DNA of 34,772 nt from a virus: the IMG/VR virus record IMGVR_UViG_3300044612_001367, positions 1 through 34,772 of that record. One strand, 5' to 3'. Shown here piece after piece: positions 1 through 6,629 of this stretch. The notes beneath the pieces were generated by a model. The model had not been told where the DNA came from and did not search any database. It saw only the letters and a list, made by a program, of their open reading frames with translations. Numbering within the stretch: the first letter of the stretch is position 1; each line of letters opens with the position of its first letter. A program made the translations under genes and the position numbers.

Positions 1-674
1 AGCTTTTTGTAGTAGTTGGCGTTGGCGTTGATCATCGCTTCGGCTGACTCTTGCAGGCGCTCTTCGCGTTTCTGGCCCTTGTCATCCAGCTGTGCAAAGA
101 ACCGGCGCAGCATGTCGCTGTAGCTCAGTTCACCCAGCGCTTCAGATGAATTGCCCAGCTCGGTGTAATCATTCGGCGCAGCTGTTGCCGTGCACAGCAG
201 CCGGTACGGCATCTTGGCCATGAAGCGAGTGATCGCCTTTCTGGTGGAGCCGCTAAACGATTTCAGGATGCTCGATTCGTCGCAGACAACCGCACCGAAA
301 TCAGCAGGATCAAACAGGTGGAGCCTGTCATAGTTCGTGATCACGATCCGTCTTATCACGCTGCCATCGCTGGAACGGTGAGCCTCAATGCCGAACTTTT
401 CACCCTCGCGGATGGTCTGCGCGGCGACGGCCAGCGGGGTCAGGATTAGCACCGGGCGGCCGGTGTGACGCGCCACGTTTTCAGCCCATGTGAGCTGCAT
501 GGCGGTTTTGCCCAGACCACAGTCAGCAAAGATTGCGGCGCGGCCCTTGCGGACAGCCCACTCGACTAGGGCTTGCTGGAAGTCAAACAGCTGCGGCGGC
601 ATGAACACTGGATCGAAGCCGTGGTCAGCGCCGGTGTGGAGCTTGCGATCTAAGAACTCGGCGTAGGTGGTCAT
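1..674 (-). CDS. SNF2/DEAD-like helicase, partial (C-terminus beyond window)
   Basis: Translating the minus strand from the ATG at 674 gives about 224 residues with no stop before the window edge. Superfamily 2 ATPase motifs are visible: a Walker A (ADCGLGKT), a motif II of the form DESSILKSF instead of DEAH, and a motif III-like CTATAAPNDY. The DESS variant followed by the APNDY block is known from phage SNF2-type helicases. The likely role is ATP-driven DNA remodelling or branch migration during replication and recombination. The ATG overlaps the stop of the upstream gene (ATGA, 671-674), supporting this start and coupling. The C-terminal RecA-like domain is not in view, so completeness cannot be judged. 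Confidence 0.85.
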   Translation of the reverse strand, partial: MTTYAEFLDRKLHTGADHGFDPVFMPPQLFDFQQALVEWAVRKGRAAIFADCGLGKTAMQLTWAENVARHTGRPVLILTPLAVAAQTIREGEKFGIEAHRSSDGSVIRRIVITNYDRLHLFDPADFGAVVCDESSILKSFSGSTRKAITRFMAKMPYRLLCTATAAPNDYTELGNSSEALGELSYSDMLRRFFAQLDDKGQKREERLQESAEAMINANANYYKK

Positions 675-886
675 CGCAGATCCTCCAGCAGCTGCTGCGC
701 TGCGTCGTGCGCAGACAGCTGGCCTTCATTTCGCTGGTGCATCACCAGCAGCTCAGCGGCCAGATGCTCGATCACGGCAGCCACGCCACGGCGGCGGGCG
801 GAGGCGTCGGGCCAGGCCTGCAGTGCATCGTTGAAGGCCTCTTCATAGGCCACGGCGCAGCGGCCTAGCAGGGTGTTATCAGGCAT
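671..886 (-). CDS. Small phage protein, unknown function
   Basis: A 71-residue soluble, mostly helical protein beginning MPDNTLLGRC. I recognise no family. The open frame extends upstream to 973, but that extension overlaps the small membrane gene at 879-1010. The ATG at 884-886 gives an 8-nt overlap with that gene's stop, matching the tight packing of this operon. It ends with an ATGA overlap onto the SNF2-like helicase gene. Its position suggests an accessory to the recombination cassette, but nothing in the sequence shows a function. Confidence 0.6.
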   Translation of the reverse strand: MPDNTLLGRCAVAYEEAFNDALQAWPDASARRRGVAAVIEHLAAELLVMHQRNEGQLSAHDAAQQLLEDLR

Positions 887-1010
887 CACTGGCCTCCCCC
901 ACCAACCGCTCACACAGCGCCCACCACAGCGACGTGGCCAGGGTGGCGGTGCCGACGATGGCAAGCACGGCAATGATCTCGATCATGCCGGCGAGGATGG
1001 AGAGGGTCAT
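879..1010 (-). CDS. Small single-pass membrane protein
   Basis: A 43-residue frame. After MTLSIL it contains one long hydrophobic stretch (about residues 3-32, rich in I, L, A, V and ending near SLWWAL), then a short charged tail. It is a predicted transmembrane segment with little else. Its ATG overlaps the stop of the upstream gene (ATGA at 1007-1010) and its stop overlaps the next start, so it sits exactly in the gap left by the two neighbours, which is the main argument that it is real. Function is unknown. Confidence 0.55.
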   Translation of the reverse strand: MTLSILAGMIEIIAVLAIVGTATLATSLWWALCERLVGEASDA

Positions 1011-1294
1011 GGCAGGAAGTCCTCCCGAATGCGCTGTGGGGGTGGAAATTGAGGCTTGGGCGTGGTGGGCCCGCCGTTGCTGTTGCCGCGTTGGGTGCGG
1101 CCTTCAGTAAGGCCTAGGGAATCGTTGATCCGCCGCTGAAACTCGCTTTCAAACGGGTTGTAGTCGCGGCGATACGGCGGCGCCGGGTCGCGCATTAGCT
1201 CGCGGCATGTGGGGCGACGGCGGCCCGCCACGGTGACACCTAAAAAGAAGCCCCAGACGCACCCGAGCATCCAAGCGGTGGTGAGTTCAGTCAC
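1007..1294 (-). CDS. Small membrane-anchored protein, unknown function
   Basis: A 95-residue protein. Residues about 5-23 (AWMLGCVWGFFLGVTVAG) form a hydrophobic helix, followed by an Arg-rich and Pro-rich cytoplasmic-looking tail. No family was recognised. It is coupled at both ends: its start overlaps the stop of the coiled-coil gene at 1291-1294, and its stop overlaps the start of the 43-residue membrane protein. Two consecutive small membrane proteins inside a recombination operon are unusual. They could anchor replication to the membrane or act against the host, but this is speculation. Confidence 0.6.
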   Translation of the reverse strand: MTELTTAWMLGCVWGFFLGVTVAGRRRPTCRELMRDPAPPYRRDYNPFESEFQRRINDSLGLTEGRTQRGNSNGGPTTPKPQFPPPQRIREDFLP

Positions 1295-1566
1295 GCCTCC
1301 ACCTCCCGCACCTGCTGCCGCAGCGCCCGCAGCACCACCGCCGTAGATGATTCCCTGAGCATCCCCAGTTGGTGGTCAATCAGCATCACCACCCGGCCGC
1401 GCATCAGCTCCTGGCCCTGGGATAGGGCAGCCTGCAGCGCTGGGGATTCGTGCAGGGCCTCGGTGGCACGGGCGACGGCGGCCTGTTCGGCGGCGAGAGC
1501 CTGTTGGTCGGTTTCGATTCGGGCTAGCAGGGTGTCGAGCTGCTGGCGGATGTCAGTGATCTGCAT
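1291..1566 (-). CDS. Coiled-coil small protein
   Basis: A 91-residue protein that is nearly all helix. Residues about 5-40 are rich in Q, A, E and L with heptad-like spacing (LLARIETDQQALAAEQAAV), suggesting a coiled coil and oligomerisation. It starts 3 nt after the SSB gene and overlaps the next gene by ATGA. I do not recognise a named family. Position between SSB and the small membrane proteins places it in the recombination/replication operon. Confidence 0.6.
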   Translation of the reverse strand: MQITDIRQQLDTLLARIETDQQALAAEQAAVARATEALHESPALQAALSQGQELMRGRVVMLIDHQLGMLRESSTAVVLRALRQQVREVEA

Positions 1567-1569
1567 GGG

Positions 1570-2013
1570 TCAGAAGGGCATGGCGTCTGAGCTGGTCCAG
1601 TCGGGCTGGGCTTTGGCGGGGGTGGCTGCGGGGGCCTGCTGCTGGGCCGGCGCACCATCGCGCTTCGCCTTCATCAACAGTTCCCACTTCTCCACCTGCA
1701 CAGTCCAAGCGCTGCGCTGTTCTCCGCTGGTGCGGTCTTGCCAGGTTTCGGACTTCACCTGGCCGGACACCTCCACCAAGTCGCCCTTAGCGCAGGTATC
1801 AACAAAGGCCTGAGCCCGTTCGTTCCACAGCACCAGCTTGAAGCTGTCAGGCTGGCTGCCGTCATCGCGCTTCGAGCCGGGCTGGTTGATCAGAAGGCGT
1901 GCATTGCAGACCATCAGGCCTGTGTCGAAAGTCTTAATCTCCGGCTCGAATCCCAGCCGGCCGATGAATCGGTGCTGGGAGGCGCGGAGCAGTTGAATCA
2001 GGAGTTCGTTCAC
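1570..2013 (-). CDS. ssb: Single-stranded DNA-binding protein (SSB)
   Basis: A 147-residue protein with an N-terminal OB-fold-like region (residues about 5-112). It includes the SSB-type stretch FKLVLWNERAQAFVDTCAKG and the later VSGQVKSETWQD strand. An Ala/Pro/Gln-rich linker follows, then an acidic tip ending SDAMPF. The terminal acidic-x-x-P-F tail is the hallmark of bacterial SSB and is used to recruit repair and replication proteins. The N-terminus diverges from cellular SSB. It lies just downstream of the RecT-like gene, the usual phage pairing of an annealing protein with SSB. It would coat single strands made by a recombination nuclease or helicase. Confidence 0.85.
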   Translation of the reverse strand: MNELLIQLLRASQHRFIGRLGFEPEIKTFDTGLMVCNARLLINQPGSKRDDGSQPDSFKLVLWNERAQAFVDTCAKGDLVEVSGQVKSETWQDRTSGEQRSAWTVQVEKWELLMKAKRDGAPAQQQAPAATPAKAQPDWTSSDAMPF

Positions 2014-2032
2014 GGATGTTCAGGGGATGGGG

Positions 2033-2878
2033 TTAGATGTTCCAGGCGGCGGGGAGATCGTCGGGGTCTTCGGCGGGTTCGGGGTCGGGGTCGGGCTCGG
2101 CGGCTGGGCCGTTGCACTTCGCCACGGTCTCGGCGCTGATGCCCTGTTGGATGATCCGGTCGAGCACCTTCGCCGGCAGGTCCGCCAGCGCGGCGATCTT
2201 CCCGCTGCTGACCATCAGGCAGAACGCCATCACGCCGTCTGAGGTCAGGCCGGCGGCATCGCAGACCTGCTGGGCATGCGGCAGGGCGGCGGCGGGATCA
2301 GAGACGCTCTCAGTCACAGTCACCGGCACCACCTCCCCGCCGATCTCGTCGGGGGTGTACGGGGTGTGGCCGCCGAGGGCGTCGGGGCAGTGCGTGCGCA
2401 TCCCGGCGGTGAGCGCCCGGCTGAACAGCATGGCCTCGGGGTAGGCCTTCCACGTGGGGTTCTTCAGCAGGCCGGCACGCTCAGCCATCTCGATGGTGAA
2501 GGTCTCCACGCCCATCGCTTCGCCGTTGGCGAGAAACCGGATCCGGCAGAGCTTGGCCGATTTCTCCAGCACCCGGTAGTCGTACACCGGATGCCGGCGC
2601 ACAGCCTGGGCCAGCAGGTTGGAGCTGAACGCCGGCCGGCCGTTGATGATGTGGACGCCGGTGGCGGAGGCGAACGGGGAAAACCCGGCCTCCATGCCGG
2701 CCATCAGTCGGATGGCGCACTCGGCGACCTGTGTTTCCTGATTGCCGTTGCGGCCAAACAAGCCGCTGGCAGCGAACACCCGGGCCAAGCGGGCCAGGTC
2801 ATCTACTGACTGGACCTGCAGGCTGAGGGCTGGTGTGGCGCTCGGCGCTGTGAGCGCTGAGCTGGTGTGGTCGGCCAT
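2033..2878 (-). CDS. RecT-like single-strand annealing protein
   Basis: A 281-residue protein. The core (about residues 25-165) contains VAECAIRLMAGMEAGFSPFA, a GVHIINGRPAFSSNLLAQAV block, and WKAYPEAMLFSRALTAG followed by HTPYTPDEIG. The pattern 'K-Y-P-x-x-M-L-x-x-R-A' then 'Y-T-P-x-E' is what I know from the phage RecT-like family. The C-terminus is a low-complexity acidic tail (DPDPEPAEDPDD) ending in WNI, which may contact SSB or other partners. It sits between a VRR-NUC nuclease and SSB, matching an exonuclease/annealase/SSB recombination module. Assignment to the broader annealase group is from motif memory; a profile search would settle the subfamily. Confidence 0.6.
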   Translation of the reverse strand: MADHTSSALTAPSATPALSLQVQSVDDLARLARVFAASGLFGRNGNQETQVAECAIRLMAGMEAGFSPFASATGVHIINGRPAFSSNLLAQAVRRHPVYDYRVLEKSAKLCRIRFLANGEAMGVETFTIEMAERAGLLKNPTWKAYPEAMLFSRALTAGMRTHCPDALGGHTPYTPDEIGGEVVPVTVTESVSDPAAALPHAQQVCDAAGLTSDGVMAFCLMVSSGKIAALADLPAKVLDRIIQQGISAETVAKCNGPAAEPDPDPEPAEDPDDLPAAWNI

Positions 2879-2905
2879 GGCGTCGAGCGGTTGGATGCCA
2901 GAATC

Positions 2906-3334
2906 CTAGCGGATGGGTTCCGGTTTCGCACCCGTTCGCAGTATTTCTCTCGCATCCTCCACACTGCGTACGATTCCGGCGCACCCACCAGCGGCGGCGA
3001 TGTGGTTGAGAAATGCGGTCTGCTGGGGGGTGGGCCTGCCGGTGGCCGATTTCACCTCAAGCGCCACGAACTGAGCCAGGCCGCCGACGCGGCGGTAACC
3101 AATCAGGTCGGAGCTGCCCACGCACAGGCCGGCGTGCAGGGGCCTGGCGTTGCGCACCACCACGTCGCCAGGGCGCAGGGTGTGGGCGATGGCCTGCAGA
3201 TTCCCAGCGGTGATGCGCGTGGCCTGGCCTGCCCAGCCGGTGCCGACGTTGTTCCTGAAGAGGCGGACCGGGCCTGAGCCGTGGGCCAGGAGGATCCGCT
3301 GCTGGGTGTCGTGTTCCGAGGGCATGGCTGGCAA
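2906..3334 (-). CDS. VRR-NUC domain nuclease
   Basis: A 142-residue protein. The nuclease core is visible as ...FVALEVKSATGRPTPQQ..., where E-V-K matches the catalytic E-x-K of the PD-(D/E)xK fold and D (SSDLIGYR) the upstream acidic residue. It is followed by QTAFLNHIAAAGGCAGIVRS, the typical VRR-NUC ending. Phage stand-alone VRR-NUC proteins are thought to cut branched or linear DNA in recombination. It is the first gene of the leftward operon, transcribed away from the divergent promoter region at about 3335-3430. The N-terminus (MPAMPSEHDTQQ) offers two starts; the second Met at 3325 is equally possible. Confidence 0.85.
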   Translation of the reverse strand: MPAMPSEHDTQQRILLAHGSGPVRLFRNNVGTGWAGQATRITAGNLQAIAHTLRPGDVVVRNARPLHAGLCVGSSDLIGYRRVGGLAQFVALEVKSATGRPTPQQTAFLNHIAAAGGCAGIVRSVEDAREILRTGAKPEPIR

Positions 3335-3364
3335 GTGGGGTTCCGGCAGTCAACGGACTGGTTT

Positions 3365-3427
3365 GTGACGTTGCGTGAACTGGCCTGGCGCGGGGGTGCC
3401 ATGCCGTAACGGATGCGCTAATGTATG
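3365..3427 (+). promoter_or_regulatory. Duplicated early promoter/operator element, copy 1
   Basis: This 63-bp stretch shares four blocks with 4110-4172 at identical spacing: GTGACG, then GTGAACTGG ten bases on, then a 25-base block (3403-3427) that differs at one base. The last block holds CCGTAACGG (3404-3412), an inverted repeat around one base, and TAATGT (3419-3424), a plausible -10 box. No -35 consensus lies 17 bp upstream, so activation by a bound factor is likely. It precedes a small plus-strand gene and shares the intergenic region with the leftward recombination operon. Promoter function is inferred; the duplication is seen. Confidence 0.65.
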
Positions 3428-3466
3428 GGCATCGGAGCCGAGAGGTTCCACCACTCACCGCCAGCC

Positions 3467-3631
3467 ATGACCCGCACTTTCTCTGTCTGCCAAACCCAGC
3501 CCGACGGAACCTCTGAGCGCCTTTACTGGGGCATCACTGAACAGGAAGCCCAAGCAGAGGCAGACCGGATCAACAGCCATCTCGCAGAGCGAGGTATCCC
3601 AAGCTGGGTGTCATCGGCCTACGTCGCCTAA
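3467..3631 (+). CDS. Small early protein, unknown function
   Basis: A 54-residue protein starting MTRTFSVCQTQ and ending AYVA. It contains a helical middle (QEAQAEADRINSHLAERG) and looks like a small alpha/beta domain. The frame is open from 3425, but that ATG lies at the predicted -10 box, so the ATG at 3467 is preferred. There is no clear Shine-Dalgarno sequence. It is the first gene after the duplicated promoter element, and its size and position suggest an early regulatory or host-takeover protein. No family was recognised. Confidence 0.6.
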   Translation: MTRTFSVCQTQPDGTSERLYWGITEQEAQAEADRINSHLAERGIPSWVSSAYVA

Positions 3632-3644
3632 CCCACCCCAGCCC

Positions 3645-3663
3645 GCCGGGGGCTCACCCCGGC
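3645..3663 (+). terminator. GC-rich hairpin after the first small gene
   Basis: Seven perfect base pairs (GCCGGGG with CCCCGGC) enclose a 5-nt loop between the gene ending at 3631 and the one starting at 3688. There is no U-run after it, so it may act as an RNA-stabilising or pause structure rather than as a full intrinsic terminator. Confidence 0.4.
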
Positions 3664-3687
3664 AACCACTCCACTGCATTACATGCC

Positions 3688-3906
3688 ATGAAAGACGAAA
3701 CAGGTAAATGGATCAGCGCCAAAGATATGATCGAAATCTTGCAGTCGCTTCCACTCGACGCCCGCATCTATCCGAACCAAGTTGGCAACCTAAACGTCAC
3801 AACAGGAGAAGGAAGCTCACTTACATGGACCGGCATCATCGACTTCATGTATGGAATTTACGAACCATGGAGCGAAGACGATGACGAAGAAAACGCCGAT
3901 GCCTGA
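3688..3906 (+). CDS. Small acidic protein, unknown function
   Basis: A 72-residue protein (MKDETGKWISAKDMIEILQS...) ending in a very acidic tail (WSEDDDEENADA). It has helix-forming ISAKDMIEILQSLP followed by strands. The sequence is noticeably less GC-rich than the neighbouring genes, and the codons look different. The acidic tail could mimic nucleic acid, as in some phage inhibitors, but nothing more specific supports that. Its 3' end overlaps the start of the next small gene. Family not recognised. Confidence 0.65.
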   Translation: MKDETGKWISAKDMIEILQSLPLDARIYPNQVGNLNVTTGEGSSLTWTGIIDFMYGIYEPWSEDDDEENADA

Positions 3907-4123
3907 CCCCACCAACGCCGACCGTCAGCGCCGCTGGCGAGAGCGCCAGGCCGGCCGCCTGTCAGCGGCACCCAAGCCCACGTGTGCAGCCTGCGGCATC
4001 ACCCACACCGGCGCACGAGGGCCGCTCTGCTCACGCTGCTGGACCCGGCTGACGCCTGAGGGCAAGGCCGATCGGGTCGAGCGAGTCAGGAGGGCACAGC
4101 GCCGGAAACGTGACGGATTGTGA
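3881..4123 (+). CDS. Small basic zinc-ribbon protein
   Basis: An 80-residue protein with a basic N-terminal helix (DRQRRWRERQAG), then CAACGITHTG and PLCSRCW, giving two CxxC pairs that would bind zinc, and a basic C-terminus (RVRRAQRRKRDGL). The architecture suggests nucleic-acid binding. The chosen ATG at 3881 overlaps the previous gene by 26 nt. A second ATG at 3899, overlapping the previous stop, is nearly as good and would begin MPDPTNADRQ. The gene runs into the second copy of the 63-bp promoter element, whose left end (4110) lies inside this coding sequence. Confidence 0.6.
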   Translation: MTKKTPMPDPTNADRQRRWRERQAGRLSAAPKPTCAACGITHTGARGPLCSRCWTRLTPEGKADRVERVRRAQRRKRDGL

Positions 4124-4172
4124 ACTGGTCGGGTGGTGGCACGCGGGGCCGTAACGGGTGCGCTAATGTATG
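4110..4172 (+). promoter_or_regulatory. Duplicated early promoter/operator element, copy 2
   Basis: It matches 3365-3427 block for block: GTGACG at 4110, GTGAACTGG at 4120-4128 and the 25-base block at 4148-4172. That block includes the CCGTAACGG inverted repeat at 4149-4157 and TAATGT at 4164-4169. Spacers between blocks have diverged in sequence but not in length, which points to selection on spacing. It drives the small gene at 4219. The two elements are the best-supported regulatory sites in the window; function remains inferred. Confidence 0.65.
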
Positions 4173-4218
4173 AACACAGGGGGAGACCCCACTCGGCAGC
4201 CCAGAGGCTGCACTGAAC

Positions 4219-4410
4219 ATGGCCGCCACCGCCGCCCACATCGAAGTCCTGACCGCTGGCCTTGAGTGCCATCGCGCTTCCCGCGACGAGCTGGCGGCGG
4301 CGCTGCGGTCCACCTACGCAATGCACGAGCGCAGCGAACTGCTCATCAAGCACGCTGAAATGTGCCGCTGCGTTACTGCCTTTGAAGCAGAGCTGGCACG
4401 GGTCGCCTGA
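4219..4410 (+). CDS. Small helical protein, unknown function
   Basis: A 63-residue, almost wholly helical protein (MAATAAHIEVLTAG... to ELARVA) with three Cys/His-containing spots (LECHRAS, KHAEMCRCV) but no clear metal-binding pattern. It has its own promoter element upstream and a strong intrinsic terminator 19 nt after the stop, so it forms a compact single-gene unit. That isolation, with a dedicated promoter and terminator, is typical of phage 'moron' or regulatory genes. Family not recognised. Confidence 0.6.
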   Translation: MAATAAHIEVLTAGLECHRASRDELAAALRSTYAMHERSELLIKHAEMCRCVTAFEAELARVA

Positions 4411-4428
4411 TCCCACCACCCCACCCCA

Positions 4429-4453
4429 CCCCGGCCCACCGCCGGGGTTTTTT
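4429..4453 (+). terminator. Intrinsic terminator
   Basis: A seven-base-pair GC stem (CCCCGGC with GCCGGGG) with a 5-nt loop is followed directly by six T residues. It ends the plus-strand small-gene block, just before the convergent minus-strand operon stops at 4460. Confidence 0.9.
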
Positions 4454-4459
4454 CATGCC

Positions 4460-5086
4460 CTACGCCACCTCCCGCAACGCCTCAAACGTCATGGCCAGCA
4501 CCCACACCGGGCGGGACTGCCGCATCGCCAGGGTGATGGCTGCCTGGGATACGTGCAGCTCTCTGGCCGCGGCCACCGCACTGGGCCAGACCTGGCCGGT
4601 CTCAACGCAGCGCACGCGCCAGTCACCACGGGGCCTGGGATACCGTGCGGCGATCTGCTCAGCCAGCTCGCGATCCTCCAGCAGGGCGAACAGGCGATCG
4701 GCATCGAATCCACCGAGGGCCTGCGGGCGTTGGCTGGCCAGTCGCCGCCAGTTCTGACGGGAAACGTACCGGAACGCACCGCGCCAGACCGGCTGGAGAA
4801 TCTCCTGTGTGGTGCGCCGCCTCAGCCAGGCTTCAACCCTGGTGCACGGGCAGCCAAGGATCTCGGCCGCGCCGCCGGTGGTGACCCACTCGCCAGCACG
4901 GACTCTGGTGTGGTGGCCCATGCGAACGAGCTTCAGGTGGATGGCATTCGCTGAGCGCTCCGGCCATTTCATCTGGCCAGCCTTGCGGCGGTAGCGGTTG
5001 GCGATCTCGCGGACGGGGAACGACTCGGCCAGGGATTCGAGGAACTCGGATTCGGGGCGGGTCCAGCGTGTGTGCTGAGTGCTCAC
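4460..5086 (-). CDS. Multi-helix-turn-helix DNA-binding protein
   Basis: A 208-residue protein from a GTG start that overlaps the upstream stop (GTGA, 5083-5086); the open frame extends five codons further, but this start gives coupling. Three DNA-binding-like parts are seen. Residues 7-57 resemble a Myb/SANT-type helical domain (RWTRPESEFLESLAESF, then WPERSANAIHLKL). Residues 67-92 look like a MerR/excisionase-type HTH (WVTTGGAAEILGCPCTRVEA). Residues 167-190 resemble a NUMOD-type HTH (SAVAAARELHVSQAAITLAM). No nuclease motif is visible. It is last in the five-gene operon and could be its regulator or a DNA-targeting subunit. Confidence 0.65.
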   Translation of the reverse strand: MSTQHTRWTRPESEFLESLAESFPVREIANRYRRKAGQMKWPERSANAIHLKLVRMGHHTRVRAGEWVTTGGAAEILGCPCTRVEAWLRRRTTQEILQPVWRGAFRYVSRQNWRRLASQRPQALGGFDADRLFALLEDRELAEQIAARYPRPRGDWRVRCVETGQVWPSAVAAARELHVSQAAITLAMRQSRPVWVLAMTFEALREVA

Positions 5087-6468
5087 GCCACCTTCCTCCA
5101 CTGACCCTTCGCCTGCCGAGCGGCGATCACGTGCCGGGCCCAGCCGCGGGGGTTCTTCATGCCCCGGCGCTTCCCGATCTGGATCAGGTCTTCGACGGTC
5201 TGGGCCTGGCCCTGCTCACGCTTGGCTTCCCGCCGCTGCACTTCCACAAGGTCACCGTCCACGTGCTGCAGCTCTCGCCGCTCAGGGGTGAACTGGTGGC
5301 CGCAGTCGGGGCAGGTCTGGCGGGCGCTGGACATGGCGGCGAAGCACTGGGGGCAAACTTTCACGGAGGGGGCTTTCTCTCGGTCGCGCTTCGGTGTGCC
5401 CTCCAGCGTCCACTCCCGCTCTTCAAGGTGGTGGCCCAGCCTCACCACGTTGCCCACGTGGTCGAGGATCACCGCCTGCTTCCCGGGCTGGGGCCTCAGG
5501 CAGCGGCCGATCATCTGCAGGTGCAGGCTTACGCTCTGGGTCGGCCTCAGCAGGATGCAACCCGCCACGCTGGGCACGTCCACACCCTCGCCGATCAGTG
5601 CGCAGCTGGTGAGCACCTTTAGCCGGCCGGCGCCTAGCTCTGCAAGGAGATACTCCCGGTTCGCCGGGCCCATTCGGCCGTCGATTGATGCCGCGGCCAC
5701 GCCGTTGCGCTGGAACAGGTCGGCCACCGCTTCGGCGTGCGCGACGCTGCAGCAGAACGCGATCGCCGTCTGCCCGTCCAGATACCGCCGGTAATGCGCC
5801 AGGCAGTCGCCCATGGCCTGGCCTGCCTGCAGGGCCTGCCCGGCCTGGCTCATGTCGAAGTCGCCCATGCGCCGACGCAGCCCCGTGGTGTCGAATCCGA
5901 TCGGCGGGGCCAGCACGCGGGCCGGGGCCAGGAATCCGGCCTCGGTGAGCTCGGCGGGGGTGGGGCCCATCACCATCGCTGAGTACCACTCACCCAGGCC
6001 GCGGCCATCACAACGGATCGGCGTGGCGGTCACACCCAGCACCCGGGCGGCGCGGCAGTGCTGCAGCACCTTCGCCCAAGTGCCGGCATTGCTGTGGTGG
6101 GCCTCATCGATCACCAGCAGGTCGAAGAACTCCGGCGGGATGTGGTGCAGCCGCCTCGCCAGGGTCTGCACTGAGGCGACCTGCACCGGGCGGGATAGGT
6201 CCATGCTCCGGTTGGCAGCGATCAGCCCATGCGACACGTCGAGGGCGTCGAGGCTGGCGCTGGCCTGGCGGAGCAGCTCGGCGCGGTGGACCAGGATGCA
6301 CACCCGGTTGCCACGGGCGGCGGTCTCGCGGGTGATGTGGCTGAAGAGAACGGTCTTGCCCCCGCCAGTGGGCAGCACAAACAGCACCGAGCGGTGCCGG
6401 GCCTGGTAGGCCTCGCGGATCTCGGCGACGGCTTGGAGTTGGTAGGGGCGGAGGGTGGGGGTGGTCAT
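5083..6468 (-). CDS. SF2 DEAH helicase with C-terminal zinc ribbon
   Basis: A 461-residue protein with a complete SF2 set: Walker A PTGGGKT (33-39), DEAH (121-124), TATP (147-150), a C-terminal RecA lobe with GEGVDVPS (293-300), and motif VI QMIGRCLRP (318-326). A zinc ribbon follows with cysteines at 372, 375, 386 and 389, then a basic helical tail. This layout is that of the phage and plasmid UvsW/SSL2-like helicases that unwind branched DNA or R-loops. The start overlaps the stop of the ribbon-helix-helix gene (ATGA), and its stop overlaps the GTG of the HTH gene. It is a second SF2 helicase besides the one at the left edge. Confidence 0.88.
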   Translation of the reverse strand: MTTPTLRPYQLQAVAEIREAYQARHRSVLFVLPTGGGKTVLFSHITRETAARGNRVCILVHRAELLRQASASLDALDVSHGLIAANRSMDLSRPVQVASVQTLARRLHHIPPEFFDLLVIDEAHHSNAGTWAKVLQHCRAARVLGVTATPIRCDGRGLGEWYSAMVMGPTPAELTEAGFLAPARVLAPPIGFDTTGLRRRMGDFDMSQAGQALQAGQAMGDCLAHYRRYLDGQTAIAFCCSVAHAEAVADLFQRNGVAAASIDGRMGPANREYLLAELGAGRLKVLTSCALIGEGVDVPSVAGCILLRPTQSVSLHLQMIGRCLRPQPGKQAVILDHVGNVVRLGHHLEEREWTLEGTPKRDREKAPSVKVCPQCFAAMSSARQTCPDCGHQFTPERRELQHVDGDLVEVQRREAKREQGQAQTVEDLIQIGKRRGMKNPRGWARHVIAARQAKGQWRKVA

Positions 6469-6629
6469 GGCTCCCGCCCCGGCTCAGGCGGCAGCGCCGC
6501 CTTGATCGCCTCCCGTACAAACACCGTAATGGGCCTGTCCAGCTCCCTGCAGCGTGCATAGAGTTGATCGTAGAGATCGGGTTGCATCGTCACCGAGATC
6601 ACTCGGCGGCCGTCGGATCGGAGGGTCAT
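6465..6629 (-). CDS. Ribbon-helix-helix (CopG/Arc-type) DNA-binding protein
   Basis: A 54-residue protein. RRVISVTMQPDLYDQLYARC supplies the beta-strand and first helix, and DRPITVFVREAIKAAL the second helix, as in CopG/Arc/MetJ repressors. Such proteins dimerise and bind short inverted repeats, often autoregulating their operon. The frame is open further upstream, but the ATG at 6629 makes an ATGA overlap with the ParB-radical SAM gene. The natural target would be near the operon promoter at about 9016-9199, which contains a 14-bp palindrome. Confidence 0.75.
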   Translation of the reverse strand: MTLRSDGRRVISVTMQPDLYDQLYARCRELDRPITVFVREAIKAALPPEPGREP

